Made by a program: the position numbers and the translations under genes. From positions 13,209 through 77,208 of the forward strand of contig NZ_LMKO01000003.1 in assembly GCF_001421705.1 (NCBI RefSeq): a DNA stretch of 64,000 nt, read 5' to 3'. The stretch's first letter is position 1, and the number at the start of each line of letters is the position of its first letter. This DNA comes from Xylophilus sp. Leaf220. GTDB lineage: Bacteria; Pseudomonadota; Gammaproteobacteria; Burkholderiales; Burkholderiaceae_C. Positions 1-7,584 of this stretch are shown one piece after another. Below the pieces are notes generated by a model. That model saw nothing but the letters and a program-made list of their open reading frames with translations. It searched no databases and was not told where the DNA came from.

Positions 1-87
1 CTGATCCTGGGCTTCTACCGGCAATTCTCGATCGATCTCGACCAGCAGAAGGAAGCGCTGGTCACCCTTGAACTGGAGGAAATCTAA
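1..87 (+). CDS. Phage tail-module protein, C-terminal 28 residues (partial)
   Basis: An open frame enters from the left edge and stops at TAA 85-87. Its last residues read ...TLELEEI. The stop overlaps the start codon of the next gene (TAATG), which is typical of tightly packed phage structural operons. The visible part is too short to assign a family. Position just ahead of appendage genes suggests a baseplate or tail protein, by inference only. Confidence 0.6.
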   Translation: MILGFYRQFSIDLDQQKEALVTLELEEI

Positions 88-767
88 TGGCCATCACCCC
101 CGTGCCGGATCTGCCCGTCCTCGGCTCCGCGCCGTCGACCACGGACATGGCCAACTTCGACACCCGGTCTGACGCGTTCCTGCCGCAGCTGAAACCCTGG
201 GGCGATATGCTGAAGGCGATCGGCGACGCGACGAAGGCCAATGCCCAGTCGGCCAACACCGATGCCGGCATTGCCCTGGCGGCCCAGGCCGGTGCCCAGG
301 CGGCGGCAGCCCAGGCCGCGGCGGGTTCCGGCTCCGCCAAGTGGGCGGCCGGTAACTACAACGACGGCGCCACCGTCTGGTCGCCGATCGACTACATGGG
401 CTATCGCAAGCGCGGCACCAGCGCCAGCGCGACCGACCCGAGCCAGGACGCGGCCAACTGGTCGCCCCTGACGCCGAAGGTCGCGCCCACGGCACTGATC
501 GCCGCCAGCTTCAACGCAGCGCCCGGCGGGTGGTATCCGCTCGACACCAGCGCGGCCGGCTTCCTCGTCCCGTTCCCCAACACGGCGGCCAACGGATCGC
601 AGATCACGTTGTACGACGCGACCCGCACCTGGAACCTGAACCCCGCCGTCGTCAATCCGCAAGGCAAGAAGGTCGGCGGCCTGCCGGAAAACTACAACTG
701 CAACTCGAAGGGTCGCACGCTGACCTTCACTTATATCGCCGCGCTCGGCGACTGGAGCATCCAATAA
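87..767 (+). CDS. Putative phage tail fibre/appendage protein
   Basis: 226 residues. The N-terminal part (about 1-80) is low-complexity Ala/Gln/Asn sequence after a short proline-rich start. This resembles the helical stalk of many phage tail-fibre proteins (MAITPVPDLP start, then DTRSDAFLPQLKPW). The C-terminal two thirds are richer in aromatic and beta-forming residues (WAAGNYNDGATVWSPIDYMG). The ATG overlaps the previous stop by one base, and its own stop overlaps the next ATG in the same way, so translation is probably coupled. No enzymatic motif was recognised. The role in host attachment is inferred from context and composition. Confidence 0.6.
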   Translation: MAITPVPDLPVLGSAPSTTDMANFDTRSDAFLPQLKPWGDMLKAIGDATKANAQSANTDAGIALAAQAGAQAAAAQAAAGSGSAKWAAGNYNDGATVWSPIDYMGYRKRGTSASATDPSQDAANWSPLTPKVAPTALIAASFNAAPGGWYPLDTSAAGFLVPFPNTAANGSQITLYDATRTWNLNPAVVNPQGKKVGGLPENYNCNSKGRTLTFTYIAALGDWSIQ

Positions 768-1588
768 TGGGATCGTCTAGCGACCTCTTCGCATCCGGCG
801 GCAAGCTGGTAATCGAGATCATCACCGCGTCCAAGGTCTGGACGCCACCGCAGGCGCTACTCGACAAGGGCGGCGTCGTCACGGCTGAACTGGTCGGCGG
901 CGGCGGCGGAGGCGGCGGCGGCGCTTACAGCTCACCGAGCGTCGTCACCGGTTACGGCGGCGCAGGCGCAGGCGGCTGGCGCATCCTCCGGCAGACGATC
1001 GTCACCGCGGCTATCAACGCGGTCATCGGTGCGGGCGGAATCGGTGGCGCAGCATCGAGTGTTGGGAGCCAAAACCAGACGGCCCTTGGAACGGTTGGGC
1101 AAGCCGGTGGGACGACAACCTTCAACGGCTTGTCGGCGCCCGGCGGCGGCGGCGGCGGAGGCGGGTACGCAAATAGCTCTTCGGGCACACCGAACGTAAT
1201 GGCCGGCTCAGGCGGCGGCGGCGGCACTCATGGCGCGCCAGGTACGCAGGGCAGTTATTACAGCAACGTCCCTGGAGGCCAATACTCCGGCGGTTATCCC
1301 GGCGGATACGGAGCAGGCGGCGGGAACGGCAACGTTCAGGGCTCCGGCGCCGGCGCAGGCGCAGGCGGTCCTGCTTTCAGCACGACGTCAGCCAGCAACA
1401 TCTTCCAGCTCAGCATGCCTGGCCCTGGCGTCAACGGCTATGGCGTCGGCGGCCCCTCGGCATTGTTCGGGACTGTTGGTTGGGCCGATCAACCAAACAA
1501 CAGCGGCAACGGCGGCGGCGGCGGCGTCGGAAACCAGAAGGGCTGGAACGGCGGCTCTGGCGTGATTGTCCTTTCTTACGTGGTGTAA
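767..1588 (+). CDS. Glycine-rich phage tail/receptor-recognition-like protein
   Basis: 273 residues. A short N-terminal region with WTPPQALL, a motif common at the head of glycine-rich phage tail domains, is followed by many poly-glycine tracts (residues about 45-55, 120-130, 145-155, 185-215 and 245-255) separated by short beta-like segments. The protein ends in GSGVIVLSYVV, a typical last strand. Known analogues are the polyglycine-sandwich adhesins at the tips of phage fibres (T2/S16 gp38 type) and generic glycine-rich-domain tail proteins. The start at 767 is chosen because it overlaps the upstream stop. Longer upstream readings in the same frame cross the preceding gene and are not credible. 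Confidence 0.65.
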   Translation: MGSSSDLFASGGKLVIEIITASKVWTPPQALLDKGGVVTAELVGGGGGGGGGAYSSPSVVTGYGGAGAGGWRILRQTIVTAAINAVIGAGGIGGAASSVGSQNQTALGTVGQAGGTTTFNGLSAPGGGGGGGGYANSSSGTPNVMAGSGGGGGTHGAPGTQGSYYSNVPGGQYSGGYPGGYGAGGGNGNVQGSGAGAGAGGPAFSTTSASNIFQLSMPGPGVNGYGVGGPSALFGTVGWADQPNNSGNGGGGGVGNQKGWNGGSGVIVLSYVV

Positions 1589-1590
1589 AT

Positions 1591-2103
1591 ATGAAATACG
1601 CACTGATCAATGGTGCCCAGGTCGCCAACGTCATCGTGGTGGAAGAGGGCGAAGAGGGGGCTGCGTTCCTGGCAGCGATCGCTTCTGAATGGGATCACAT
1701 CGAACCGCTCGATACCCCGCATGAGCAGGGCCTAGGCGTGGGTATCGGCTGGGGTTGGGCTGATGGCGCCTTCGTTGCCCCTGCTGCGGCCGAGCCGGCG
1801 CCGGTGGTGCGGCCCACGGTCTACACGAAGACCGACTTCCGCAAGCTGCTGACCGACGGCGAGAACATCCTGATCGACAACTTCAGCTTCGCGGAGTTCG
1901 TGGCCGAGACACCGGCGATCAAGAACCTCACGGTCGCGCAGCGCGCCGGCGTGCGCTCGGCGATCGCCCGCTACAAGGACGCGATGGACATCGACCGCAC
2001 GGACCCGACGACGGTGGAGTTCATCGGCGCGCTCGGTGCGCTCGGGCTGCTCGACGGGACGGGCCGGGCGGGTCAGATCCTGGCCGGCGAACCGGCGCCC
2101 TGA
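1591..2103 (+). CDS. Phage tail-region protein (possible fibre assembly/accessory)
   Basis: 170 residues starting MKYALINGAQVANVIVVEE, a start seen in small tail-associated proteins encoded right after fibre genes. A Pro/Ala linker at about residues 62-72 separates it from a helical C-terminal half (TDFRKLLTDGENIL..., FVAETPAIKNLT). The gene begins two bases after the glycine-rich gene and is followed by a strong terminator, so it is the last gene of the tail transcript. No family was firmly recognised. A tail-fibre assembly role is inferred from position alone. Confidence 0.5.
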   Translation: MKYALINGAQVANVIVVEEGEEGAAFLAAIASEWDHIEPLDTPHEQGLGVGIGWGWADGAFVAPAAAEPAPVVRPTVYTKTDFRKLLTDGENILIDNFSFAEFVAETPAIKNLTVAQRAGVRSAIARYKDAMDIDRTDPTTVEFIGALGALGLLDGTGRAGQILAGEPAP

Positions 2104-2124
2104 CGCTGCCCCACCCAACATGCA

Positions 2125-2146
2125 ACCCGCCCCGGCGGGTTTTTTT
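2125..2146 (+). terminator. Rho-independent terminator after tail genes
   Basis: A 6-bp GC stem (ACCCGC / GCGGGT) with loop CCCG is followed by a run of seven T. It separates the tail transcript from the lysis block that starts 20 bp further on. Confidence 0.8.
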
Positions 2147-2166
2147 ACGCCCATTCGGAGACCACC

Positions 2167-2583
2167 ATGGCCACCATTCCCCGCGGCATCCGCAACCACA
2201 ACCCCGGCAACATCGACCGCACCACCGAGCGCTGGCAGGGCATGGCCACTGACCAATCCAGCGACCCGCGCTTCGTCGTCTTCACTGGACCCGTGTGGGG
2301 CTTGCGCGCCCTGGCCAAGGTGCTGCTCAGCTACCAGCGCAAGTACAACCTGCGCACGCCGGCGGCCATCATCGGTCGCTGGGCGCCTCCGGTCGAGAAC
2401 GACACCGGCGCCTATGCCCGCCAGGTCGCCAAGGCCCTCGGGGTGCAGCCCGGCGACCAGATCGACCTGCAGGACGCCCGCACGCTGGAGCGCATCCTGC
2501 CAGCCATCGTCGCCCACGAGAACGGCCATCAGCCGTACCCCGAAGCCCTTATTCGCCAGGCCGTCACCCTGGCGCTGGAGTGA
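2167..2583 (+). CDS. Putative phage peptidoglycan hydrolase (structural P5/endolysin-like)
   Basis: 138 residues. The N-terminus carries the signature RGIRNHNPGNI (residues about 6-16) followed by W-Q-G and a downstream FVVFTGPVWGLRAL segment. This arrangement is characteristic of small phage proteins annotated as structural protein P5 or lysozyme-like hydrolases. It is the first gene of the lysis block and lies directly before membrane proteins and spanins, which supports a wall-degrading role. No signal peptide is visible, so a holin-dependent path would be expected. The catalytic acid cannot be assigned from sequence alone. Confidence 0.6.
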   Translation: MATIPRGIRNHNPGNIDRTTERWQGMATDQSSDPRFVVFTGPVWGLRALAKVLLSYQRKYNLRTPAAIIGRWAPPVENDTGAYARQVAKALGVQPGDQIDLQDARTLERILPAIVAHENGHQPYPEALIRQAVTLALE

Positions 2584-2585
2584 GC

Positions 2586-2981
2586 ATGGGCGACATGGTC
2601 GGCTTGATCGCCGAACTCAAAGGGCCGTTCGGGGCCTACGGCGCGATCACCATCGCGCTGCTGGTTTACCTCTGGCGTGAGCGCAGCCAGCGCGCCGTGG
2701 GTGCTGCCAACAACGAGGCAAACATCAGTGCGATCGAGCATTGGAAAGAGGCCGCGGCCGAGGCAAAGGCCGCATTGCTCGACATGACCCAGCGGGCCGA
2801 CCGGTTCGCCGAGGGTCGCAACGAAGCCGTGCAGGCCCTCGGCGAGCTGCGCGGCCAGCTCGGCGAGATGACCCGCCAGCTCACCGCGCAATCCCAGCAA
2901 CTCGACCAGCAAGCCCGCGAAATGCAGGGTCTGCGCGAGCAGGTCGCCTCCCTCAAGGAACAACTCAATGGACACGCATAA
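2586..2981 (+). CDS. Phage membrane/coiled-coil protein (lysis block)
   Basis: 131 residues. One hydrophobic helix near the N-terminus (about residues 13-30, AYGAITIALLVYLW) is followed by a long charged, glutamine-rich coiled-coil to the end. The gene starts two bases after the hydrolase stop and overlaps the next gene by 14 bases. A one-pass topology with a coiled-coil tail fits a pinholin-like or accessory lysis protein but is not diagnostic. Confidence 0.5.
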   Translation: MGDMVGLIAELKGPFGAYGAITIALLVYLWRERSQRAVGAANNEANISAIEHWKEAAAEAKAALLDMTQRADRFAEGRNEAVQALGELRGQLGEMTRQLTAQSQQLDQQAREMQGLREQVASLKEQLNGHA

Positions 2982-3447
2982 CACCAGCGGGCACGACTGC
3001 GCCGCAGTCCTGGCAGCGGCATCCGGCCGTCGCGCCCGTATCACCTACTTCATGCACCAGGCCGTCATCCTGGGCGGCCTGCTCGGAGGCGGCATGTCCC
3101 TGGGCTACTACGCCGGCGTGCAGTCGACGCGCGAGGACGCCAGCGCCGAGATCGAGCGGTTGCAGCGCACCCACCAGGCGGTGCTCGACGTGATCTCCGG
3201 GCGCCAGGCGCGCACGGCAGAGCGGTTGGATGCCACGGCCAGCACCGTGAAGGAGGTGGCCACGACGGTGTCTGAGGTCGCAAGCACGGCTGCGGCCGCG
3301 TCGGAAACTGCGCAGGCCGCGGCTACTACTGCCGGCAAGGCAGCGAAGGCGGCGGGCGTGCCGGCGGCCGCCATCGAGCAAGACCGCAAGGCGATCAACA
3401 GCGCGATCGGCAAGGCCAACGCCCGGATCGGGGAGGGTGCCCGATGA
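2968..3447 (+). CDS. Phage one-pass membrane protein with alanine-rich coiled-coil
   Basis: 159 residues. A glycine-rich membrane segment lies at about residues 31-50 (AVILGGLLGGGMSLGYYAGV). A long Ala/Thr/Ser/Glu coiled-coil follows (heptad-like KEVATTVSEVASTAAAASETAQ...). It overlaps both neighbours: 14 bases with the preceding gene and 4 bases with the next lipoprotein gene. Its layout repeats that of the preceding gene, so the two may be partners. Function is unknown; a lysis-accessory role is inferred from location. Confidence 0.5.
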   Translation: MDTHNTSGHDCAAVLAAASGRRARITYFMHQAVILGGLLGGGMSLGYYAGVQSTREDASAEIERLQRTHQAVLDVISGRQARTAERLDATASTVKEVATTVSEVASTAAAASETAQAAATTAGKAAKAAGVPAAAIEQDRKAINSAIGKANARIGEGAR

Positions 3448-3710
3448 AGCGCGCATTCCTTATTCTTGCCGCCGCTGTCCTGCTGGCCGGCTGCGCGTCG
3501 ACGCCGCCGGCGGAACCGCAGGCCAGCGTTACCGCCCAGGCATGCCAAGCAGCATCGGCCGACGTGCGCACGCTGGTGGAAATCCACGAGCTGCAGCGCG
3601 CCTGCCCCCTGCTGCCCACCCTGCGCGCCGGTGCCAGCGCGCTGGAGCGCCGGGCCCACACCGAAACCATCGTGCGCATGTACGAGAACTGCGCGAGGAG
3701 CGGATCATGA
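3444..3710 (+). CDS. Small phage lipoprotein
   Basis: 88 residues with a clear type II signal peptide: KR, hydrophobic stretch, then lipobox LAGC with the acylated Cys at about residue 18. The mature part contains further cysteines (CQAAS, RACPLL, ENCARS). The start overlaps the upstream stop (ATGA), and the stop overlaps the next start. It could be a superinfection-exclusion or lysis-timing lipoprotein, but nothing in the sequence decides this. Confidence 0.5.
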   Translation: MKRAFLILAAAVLLAGCASTPPAEPQASVTAQACQAASADVRTLVEIHELQRACPLLPTLRAGASALERRAHTETIVRMYENCARSGS

Positions 3711-4558
3711 ATTGGTACGTCATCGCAGCCGCGGCAATCGCCGCGCTGCTCGCCATCTGGGTGCTGCCGCCCCTGGTGCTGCTCTGGTGCCTGCCGGTGC
3801 CCCTCGCTTACAAGGCCAAGGCCTCCGCCAGCATGCTCGGCGCCTGGCTGCGGGGCGGTTGGGTCAAGATCTTCGGCCTGTCGGCGTTCCTGGTGGTGCC
3901 GCACCTGGTGCGGGGCCTGCCGCGCACGGCCGAAGGCCTGGCCCGCTGGGACTGCGTCTACGGCAATAACTGGGGCATCAACGGCGACCAGCGGCCCTGG
4001 GCCACCTATGCCGACGTCACGCTCGGCAAGGTGCCGCTCGACCAGGTCGAGCTGGGCTACGACCTGGCCGGCCTCGATCCCATGAGCCAGGCCGAGGGCG
4101 TTCCGCTGCTGGTGCCCGTCGACCAGCAGACGCCGACCTACTACAGCGACCAGCCGGCCCGCAGCGACGCGGCCCGCCGCACCTGGCTCGGGTCGCGCAA
4201 CCGCTGCACCAACCTGGCGATCCGCATGGGGGTGACGTGGCCCACCGGACCGAAACAGGCCTGGGGCGACATCTGGTGCGACAAGTCCCGCCCGGGCTGG
4301 GCACTCTTCGAGCAGGGCGGCCGCTACCACCTTGTGGCGGCCCTGCCGCTGCCCTGGGGCCGCGTATTACCGGTGAACTGGGGCTATGCCCTCAACCTGA
4401 CCCGCGATCGCTCCATGGCCCGCTGCACCGCCGAGCTCAAGCCCTTCGGGTTGTCGAAGCGGGCGGACGGGCTGACGGTCGACCAACGATTCTTCGCCCT
4501 GCCGCCTTCCAAGCGCGCAGAGATCGCCGCCATCGTCCAGCACCAGGTGGTCCTATGA
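3707..4558 (+). CDS. Phage-encoded membrane-anchored hypothetical protein
   Basis: 283 residues. It opens with two hydrophobic segments (about residues 4-30 and 48-65), followed by a soluble, tryptophan-rich domain of about 215 residues (CVYGNNWGINGDQRPW, WLGSRNRCTNLA, WGDIWCDKSRPGWALF). It resembles membrane proteins found in lysis/late regions of Burkholderiales phages, though I cannot name a family with confidence. The ATG overlaps the upstream TGA and its own stop overlaps the spanin gene start, so it is co-translated with the lysis block. Confidence 0.5.
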   Translation: MNWYVIAAAAIAALLAIWVLPPLVLLWCLPVPLAYKAKASASMLGAWLRGGWVKIFGLSAFLVVPHLVRGLPRTAEGLARWDCVYGNNWGINGDQRPWATYADVTLGKVPLDQVELGYDLAGLDPMSQAEGVPLLVPVDQQTPTYYSDQPARSDAARRTWLGSRNRCTNLAIRMGVTWPTGPKQAWGDIWCDKSRPGWALFEQGGRYHLVAALPLPWGRVLPVNWGYALNLTRDRSMARCTAELKPFGLSKRADGLTVDQRFFALPPSKRAEIAAIVQHQVVL

Positions 4559-4899
4559 ACCCAATCGCCTACCTTTTGGCCGCCAGCATCGCCGCAAACG
4601 CGGCGCTTGGCTGGGCCTGGATTGACGCCCGCGACGCCCGCACCGTGGCCGAGCAGCAGCGCGACCAGGCGCGTGCCGATGCGACGGCCGCCAGCGATGC
4701 CGTCGAGGCGCTGGAAGACGTGGCCAAGAAACGTGCGGCCGCTGCCAAGCCAGTACAGGCCGCCGCCCGCGCCGCGGCCGTGGCTGCCCAGCAGCGCGCC
4801 ACGCAAGAGATCGCTACGCGTGCGGCCGTCGCCGGCGACGACTACGCCAGCGTACAGGTCCGCCTGCAGCGCTGGGAACAGGGGAGGGCTAAGCCATGA
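4555..4899 (+). CDS. Rz-like inner-membrane spanin
   Basis: 114 residues. An N-terminal signal-anchor (about residues 4-23, IAYLLAASIAANAALGWAWI) is followed by an extended periplasmic coiled-coil rich in Ala, Gln, Arg and Asp. This is the standard i-spanin plan. It sits next to a short lipoprotein gene that overlaps its 3' end in another frame, the classic Rz/Rz1 arrangement. In known phages the pair fuses inner and outer membranes at the last step of lysis. The assignment rests on architecture, as spanins have little sequence conservation. Confidence 0.65.
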   Translation: MNPIAYLLAASIAANAALGWAWIDARDARTVAEQQRDQARADATAASDAVEALEDVAKKRAAAAKPVQAAARAAAVAAQQRATQEIATRAAVAGDDYASVQVRLQRWEQGRAKP

Positions 4900-5165
4900 A
4901 GGCAGCGATCGTGATCGCCGCAGCGACCGCGCTGGCCGGCTGTGGCACTTCCCGCACGGTGCAGGTCAAAGTGCCGGTGCCGGTCGAGTGTCGTGTGCAG
5001 ACGCCTGCACGGCCAGCCATGCCGCTCGATTCGCTGCGACCGCCCTATAACGTTGACACGTGGGTGGCGCACGCGATAGCCGAACTGCGTGTTAGAGAAG
5101 CGTATGAGCAAGAAATATATGTCGCTCTTCGCGCTTGTACTCTGCCGCTTGTGCTAGCTGAGTAA
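4896..5165 (+). CDS. Rz1-like outer-membrane spanin lipoprotein
   Basis: 89 residues. The signal peptide ends in lipobox LAGC (Cys about residue 16). The mature part is proline-rich (VKVPVPVECRVQTPARPAMP), as in o-spanins, and ends near ALRACTLP, a tail common in Burkholderiales Rz1-like proteins. It overlaps the i-spanin gene by four bases. Base composition drops sharply from its last 60 bases onward, where the AT-rich cargo starts, so the final residues may have been replaced at that junction. Confidence 0.6.
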   Translation: MKAAIVIAAATALAGCGTSRTVQVKVPVPVECRVQTPARPAMPLDSLRPPYNVDTWVAHAIAELRVREAYEQEIYVALRACTLPLVLAE

Positions 5166-5191
5166 TATGCGTTGAGCATGCGGCTTAAATA

Positions 5192-5875
5192 TCATTGATT
5201 CGCGAATGTGGACGGGGCGTGGGCGATTTCACCGGTAACGCCTGAGCGTTTTTTTTCAAACTCCTTAGCCTGCCTTCGCTTTTGCTTATCTAAACGCCTT
5301 TTCTCAGCGATAATTTTTGCCCCTTGTTCTAGGTTGTCGAATCCTCGTACCATTAAGTAAATGCCGGCTGTAATGAATGCTATGAAATATTCGGCGTCCA
5401 TCAAGTTTGCAGAGTAATTCTTGGTATATGTTCGATAAACGACTATGGCTATACCAGCCACAATTTCAGTGGCTCCCCATATTCTCCGGTATTTTCTTCG
5501 AATAAAGTAGCATCCTAGGCCAATTGTAAATGCGCCCAATGCAACGGGAATAGCTGTTTTGTAATTTGGGGCTACGGGTATGAGTTTATAAATGTGGCTG
5601 ATCCCAAATCCAAAACTAACAATAGCAATGGAGCCTGCGGCAGATCTAATGGTGGCGGAAATTATTTTGTCTCTGATTTTGCTGTTGTCGGCTCGCTCAG
5701 CCCAAAGATAGATCAGCACAAAAAAAATAAATATAAGCGTTGTCGGAACATAAAATTTCGTTATGTGAGTCGTCCATATGCCTGCAAACAAAATGGACAA
5801 TAAGCCAAGTTGACTTCCAAAAAAGGCCACAATAAGTAATTTATCGGATAAGGGTGGCTCATAGTTTTTCGGCAT
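5192..5875 (-). CDS. Polytopic membrane protein, AT-rich cargo operon
   Basis: 227 residues with five or six hydrophobic segments (for example LLIVAFFGSQLGLLSILFAG, FYVPTTLIFIFFVLIYLW, AAGSIAIVSFGFGI, AIPVALGAFTIGLG and EYFIAFITAGIYLMV). The cytoplasmic tail is strongly basic (KRRLDKQKRRQAKEFEKKR). No family was recognised. GC content is far below the flanking phage genes, indicating separate acquisition. It lies 87 bp downstream of the DUF2806-like gene in the same direction, so it is probably the last gene of the hicA-hicB-DUF2806 transcript. A membrane effector or exclusion protein is a reasonable guess, not a finding. Confidence 0.5.
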   Translation of the reverse strand: MPKNYEPPLSDKLLIVAFFGSQLGLLSILFAGIWTTHITKFYVPTTLIFIFFVLIYLWAERADNSKIRDKIISATIRSAAGSIAIVSFGFGISHIYKLIPVAPNYKTAIPVALGAFTIGLGCYFIRRKYRRIWGATEIVAGIAIVVYRTYTKNYSANLMDAEYFIAFITAGIYLMVRGFDNLEQGAKIIAEKRRLDKQKRRQAKEFEKKRSGVTGEIAHAPSTFANQ

Positions 5876-5962
5876 GATTGTTTTGTTTTCGCTTGCAGTA
5901 TTGGTTGTTGGTAACGCAAAGGTTTCAAGAAATCATACGGGCTGATTTCACTGCTAGATTTT

Positions 5963-6817
5963 TCAGATGTCTGTATGGGCTAGATGAGCGCTCCAAATGT
6001 GTTTTAGATGTTCATAAAATCCAGGAATCTCTTCTCGCACGCATAAACTTGCAATTTCTGATCCCGGGCCGCTCAGCATTACTCGGCCCACAGAAAGCTC
6101 AGGAATAGGCATTGCAAACAACGTTAGATCTAATTTATGATCGCAGTATTGGGCGGTTAATTTATTTTGATCAGGCTGGATTAAAAAGCTTGATAGGCTG
6201 CTGAATGCGATTAGCCCTAAGTTTTCGAGGTGTGTTAACGACGCAAAATTAATTCCATGCCTGTTGTAAATTTCGTTCCTGACTTCTGAAACTATTACAT
6301 ATTCCTCTGGGAAAGAGACACGGAACCTGCACAAAGTGTCAAAAAGAAATGCATCTGCACCGTCTATTTCAGCTAGCAAATTGACGGCACGCCTGGAGAA
6401 GCTTCCTGGCGTATTGGCCTCTCCTGCCAAAACTTTAGCCCATGCGCTTTGCATTTGCTCATCAGAGATGTGTTTTGCTTTGTCGAAGAAATTCGATAGC
6501 CAATCGCTTTTCAATTGTTCAGGATGCGCATCTTCTTTCACCAGCGGCAAGGATTGGGAGGCGATAGACTCGATATTGTTTTGCGCACGCGATTCTTGAA
6601 CGACTATGCGATTTACGGCGCGACTTTCGAGTGCGGAAAGCTTCTGCTGATTCGCAAATTCAATTAACGAAACCTCGCCTTTGGCGCGAGCTATTCGTTT
6701 CATTTGATGTGGCTCATACCAAATTCCAACTGCGCTAGTGATTGCTTGAACTAAAACTTCGACAGGTTTTGCAAAAGCACTAAAATCTACTAGAGAAAAT
6801 TTTCCGTTATCGCTCAT
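5963..6817 (-). CDS. DUF2806-family-like protein (AT-rich cargo)
   Basis: 284 residues. The central segment SDWLSNFFDKAKHISDEQMQ followed by WAKVLAGEANTPGSFSRRAV (residues about 104-145) matches the hallmark of DUF2806/TIGR03899 proteins. These are soluble proteins of unknown function that occur in accessory regions. Other visible features are a helical N-terminal third (VLVQAITSAVGIWYEP) and a C-terminal alpha/beta part. The start is only 10 bases after the hicB stop and GC is low, so it appears to be cargo placed under the hicAB promoter. An anti-phage role is a hypothesis from position. Confidence 0.6.
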   Translation of the reverse strand: MSDNGKFSLVDFSAFAKPVEVLVQAITSAVGIWYEPHQMKRIARAKGEVSLIEFANQQKLSALESRAVNRIVVQESRAQNNIESIASQSLPLVKEDAHPEQLKSDWLSNFFDKAKHISDEQMQSAWAKVLAGEANTPGSFSRRAVNLLAEIDGADAFLFDTLCRFRVSFPEEYVIVSEVRNEIYNRHGINFASLTHLENLGLIAFSSLSSFLIQPDQNKLTAQYCDHKLDLTLFAMPIPELSVGRVMLSGPGSEIASLCVREEIPGFYEHLKHIWSAHLAHTDI

Positions 6818-6827
6818 AATAAACCAA

Positions 6828-7253
6828 TCAGCAAATAGTCAAACACAAGTTCTTTCCCAAAGCTGAAAATGCAGTGGCTAGCGTGTCAATCTTTGTCGAA
6901 TGCTTCGGATCGAGAAGGCGGGTGACTTCCTGCGGTCGAATGTTCATCTTCCGGGCTAAATCGATCGGTCGCTCATTCTGCTCGACCACAAGGTTGAGGA
7001 GTTCGACCTTTGCTGCTGCGGACAACGGCAGGCTTACCATGATCTCTCCAGGCTGGACCGCGCTCGGCGCCGGCACAAGGCGCCTATCCTCGAAGTAGAA
7101 ATCCATTGCAGTCAGCAGCGCGTCGGCTGCCATGGATTGGGCTTCCTCCATGGTGTCGCCCTGGGTGATCGCCTCGGGAATATCCCTAAAGGTGACCACG
7201 TAGCCGCCGTCGGGATCGGGCTCGAATCGAGCGGGAAAAGTTTGCCGGTTCAT
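6828..7253 (-). CDS. hicB: HicB antitoxin
   Basis: 141 residues. The N-terminal HicB fold starts RFEPDPDGGYVVTFRDIPEA (a partial RNase-H-like fold) and continues through EEAQSMAADALLTAMDFYFE. The C-terminal half carries a helix-turn-helix (ERPIDLARKMNIRPQEVTRLL, about residues 95-115). It should neutralise HicA and repress the operon. The gene lies 84 bp downstream of hicA. A GGCCC-TTTCG-GGGCC hairpin in that gap could attenuate hicA read-through or precede a separate hicB promoter. hicB is immediately followed by two cargo genes. Confidence 0.88.
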   Translation of the reverse strand: MNRQTFPARFEPDPDGGYVVTFRDIPEAITQGDTMEEAQSMAADALLTAMDFYFEDRRLVPAPSAVQPGEIMVSLPLSAAAKVELLNLVVEQNERPIDLARKMNIRPQEVTRLLDPKHSTKIDTLATAFSALGKNLCLTIC

Positions 7254-7337
7254 CAGTATCTCCTGCGCAGCCCATGCTGCGGATTTGGGAGTCGGTGAAG
7301 TGCAGGATCACCAAAGCAGGCCCTTTCGGGCCCCTCC

Positions 7338-7514
7338 TCATTTGATGTTCAACTGCTTCAGGATTGCGCGTCTCGTGCCTTCCTTCAGCTCTTTCGACGG
7401 GTGCCTGGGCAGGGTGCTTATCTTGTCGTTCAGGTACAGCCTCCAGTGGTTCGTACCGTTCTCGACTCGGACTCCCTGCGACTCAAGCCACCGCTTGAAT
7501 TCGCTGATCTTCAC
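7338..7514 (-). CDS. hicA: HicA toxin (mRNA interferase)
   Basis: 58 residues from a GTG start at 7514, preceded by a strong Shine-Dalgarno GGGGAGGT (7517-7524). The frame reads KISEFKRWLESQGVR, then GTNHWRLYL, then STLPRHPSKEL and AILKQLNIK. This is the dsRBD-like HicA fold with the catalytic His (residue 23) in the G-T-N-H segment. HicA cleaves mRNA independently of the ribosome. The gene order hicA then hicB is canonical. Its short length and GTG start make it easy to miss. Confidence 0.88.
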   Translation of the reverse strand: MKISEFKRWLESQGVRVENGTNHWRLYLNDKISTLPRHPSKELKEGTRRAILKQLNIK

Positions 7515-7541
7515 TTACCTCCCCGTTGTTGCGATAAGTGA

Positions 7542-7584
7542 ATTATAAACAAAAAAGCGTATTTTGCAAGCAAATTTGTTTATA
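7542..7584 (-). promoter_or_regulatory. hicA promoter with inverted-repeat operator
   Basis: On the minus strand a -35 TTGCAA (7564-7569) and a perfect -10 TATAAT (7542-7547) are separated by 16 bp, about 28 bp upstream of the hicA start. A 10-bp inverted repeat, TATAAACAAA (7544-7553) and TTTGTTTATA (7575-7584), overlaps the -10 on one side and lies upstream of the -35 on the other. This is the position expected for a HicB autoregulatory operator. Binding by HicB is inferred. Confidence 0.6.

Noticed and set aside
3707-4558. Extending this gene upstream to about 3437 as a 373-residue protein.
   Set aside because: The extension lies in another phase over the lipoprotein gene with an intact lipobox. 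The ATG at 3707 overlaps the preceding stop as do its neighbours.
5878-6108. A 76-codon plus-strand open frame in the AT-rich cargo region.
   Set aside because: It overlaps the DUF2806-like gene in antisense, has no good ribosome site and no family resemblance.
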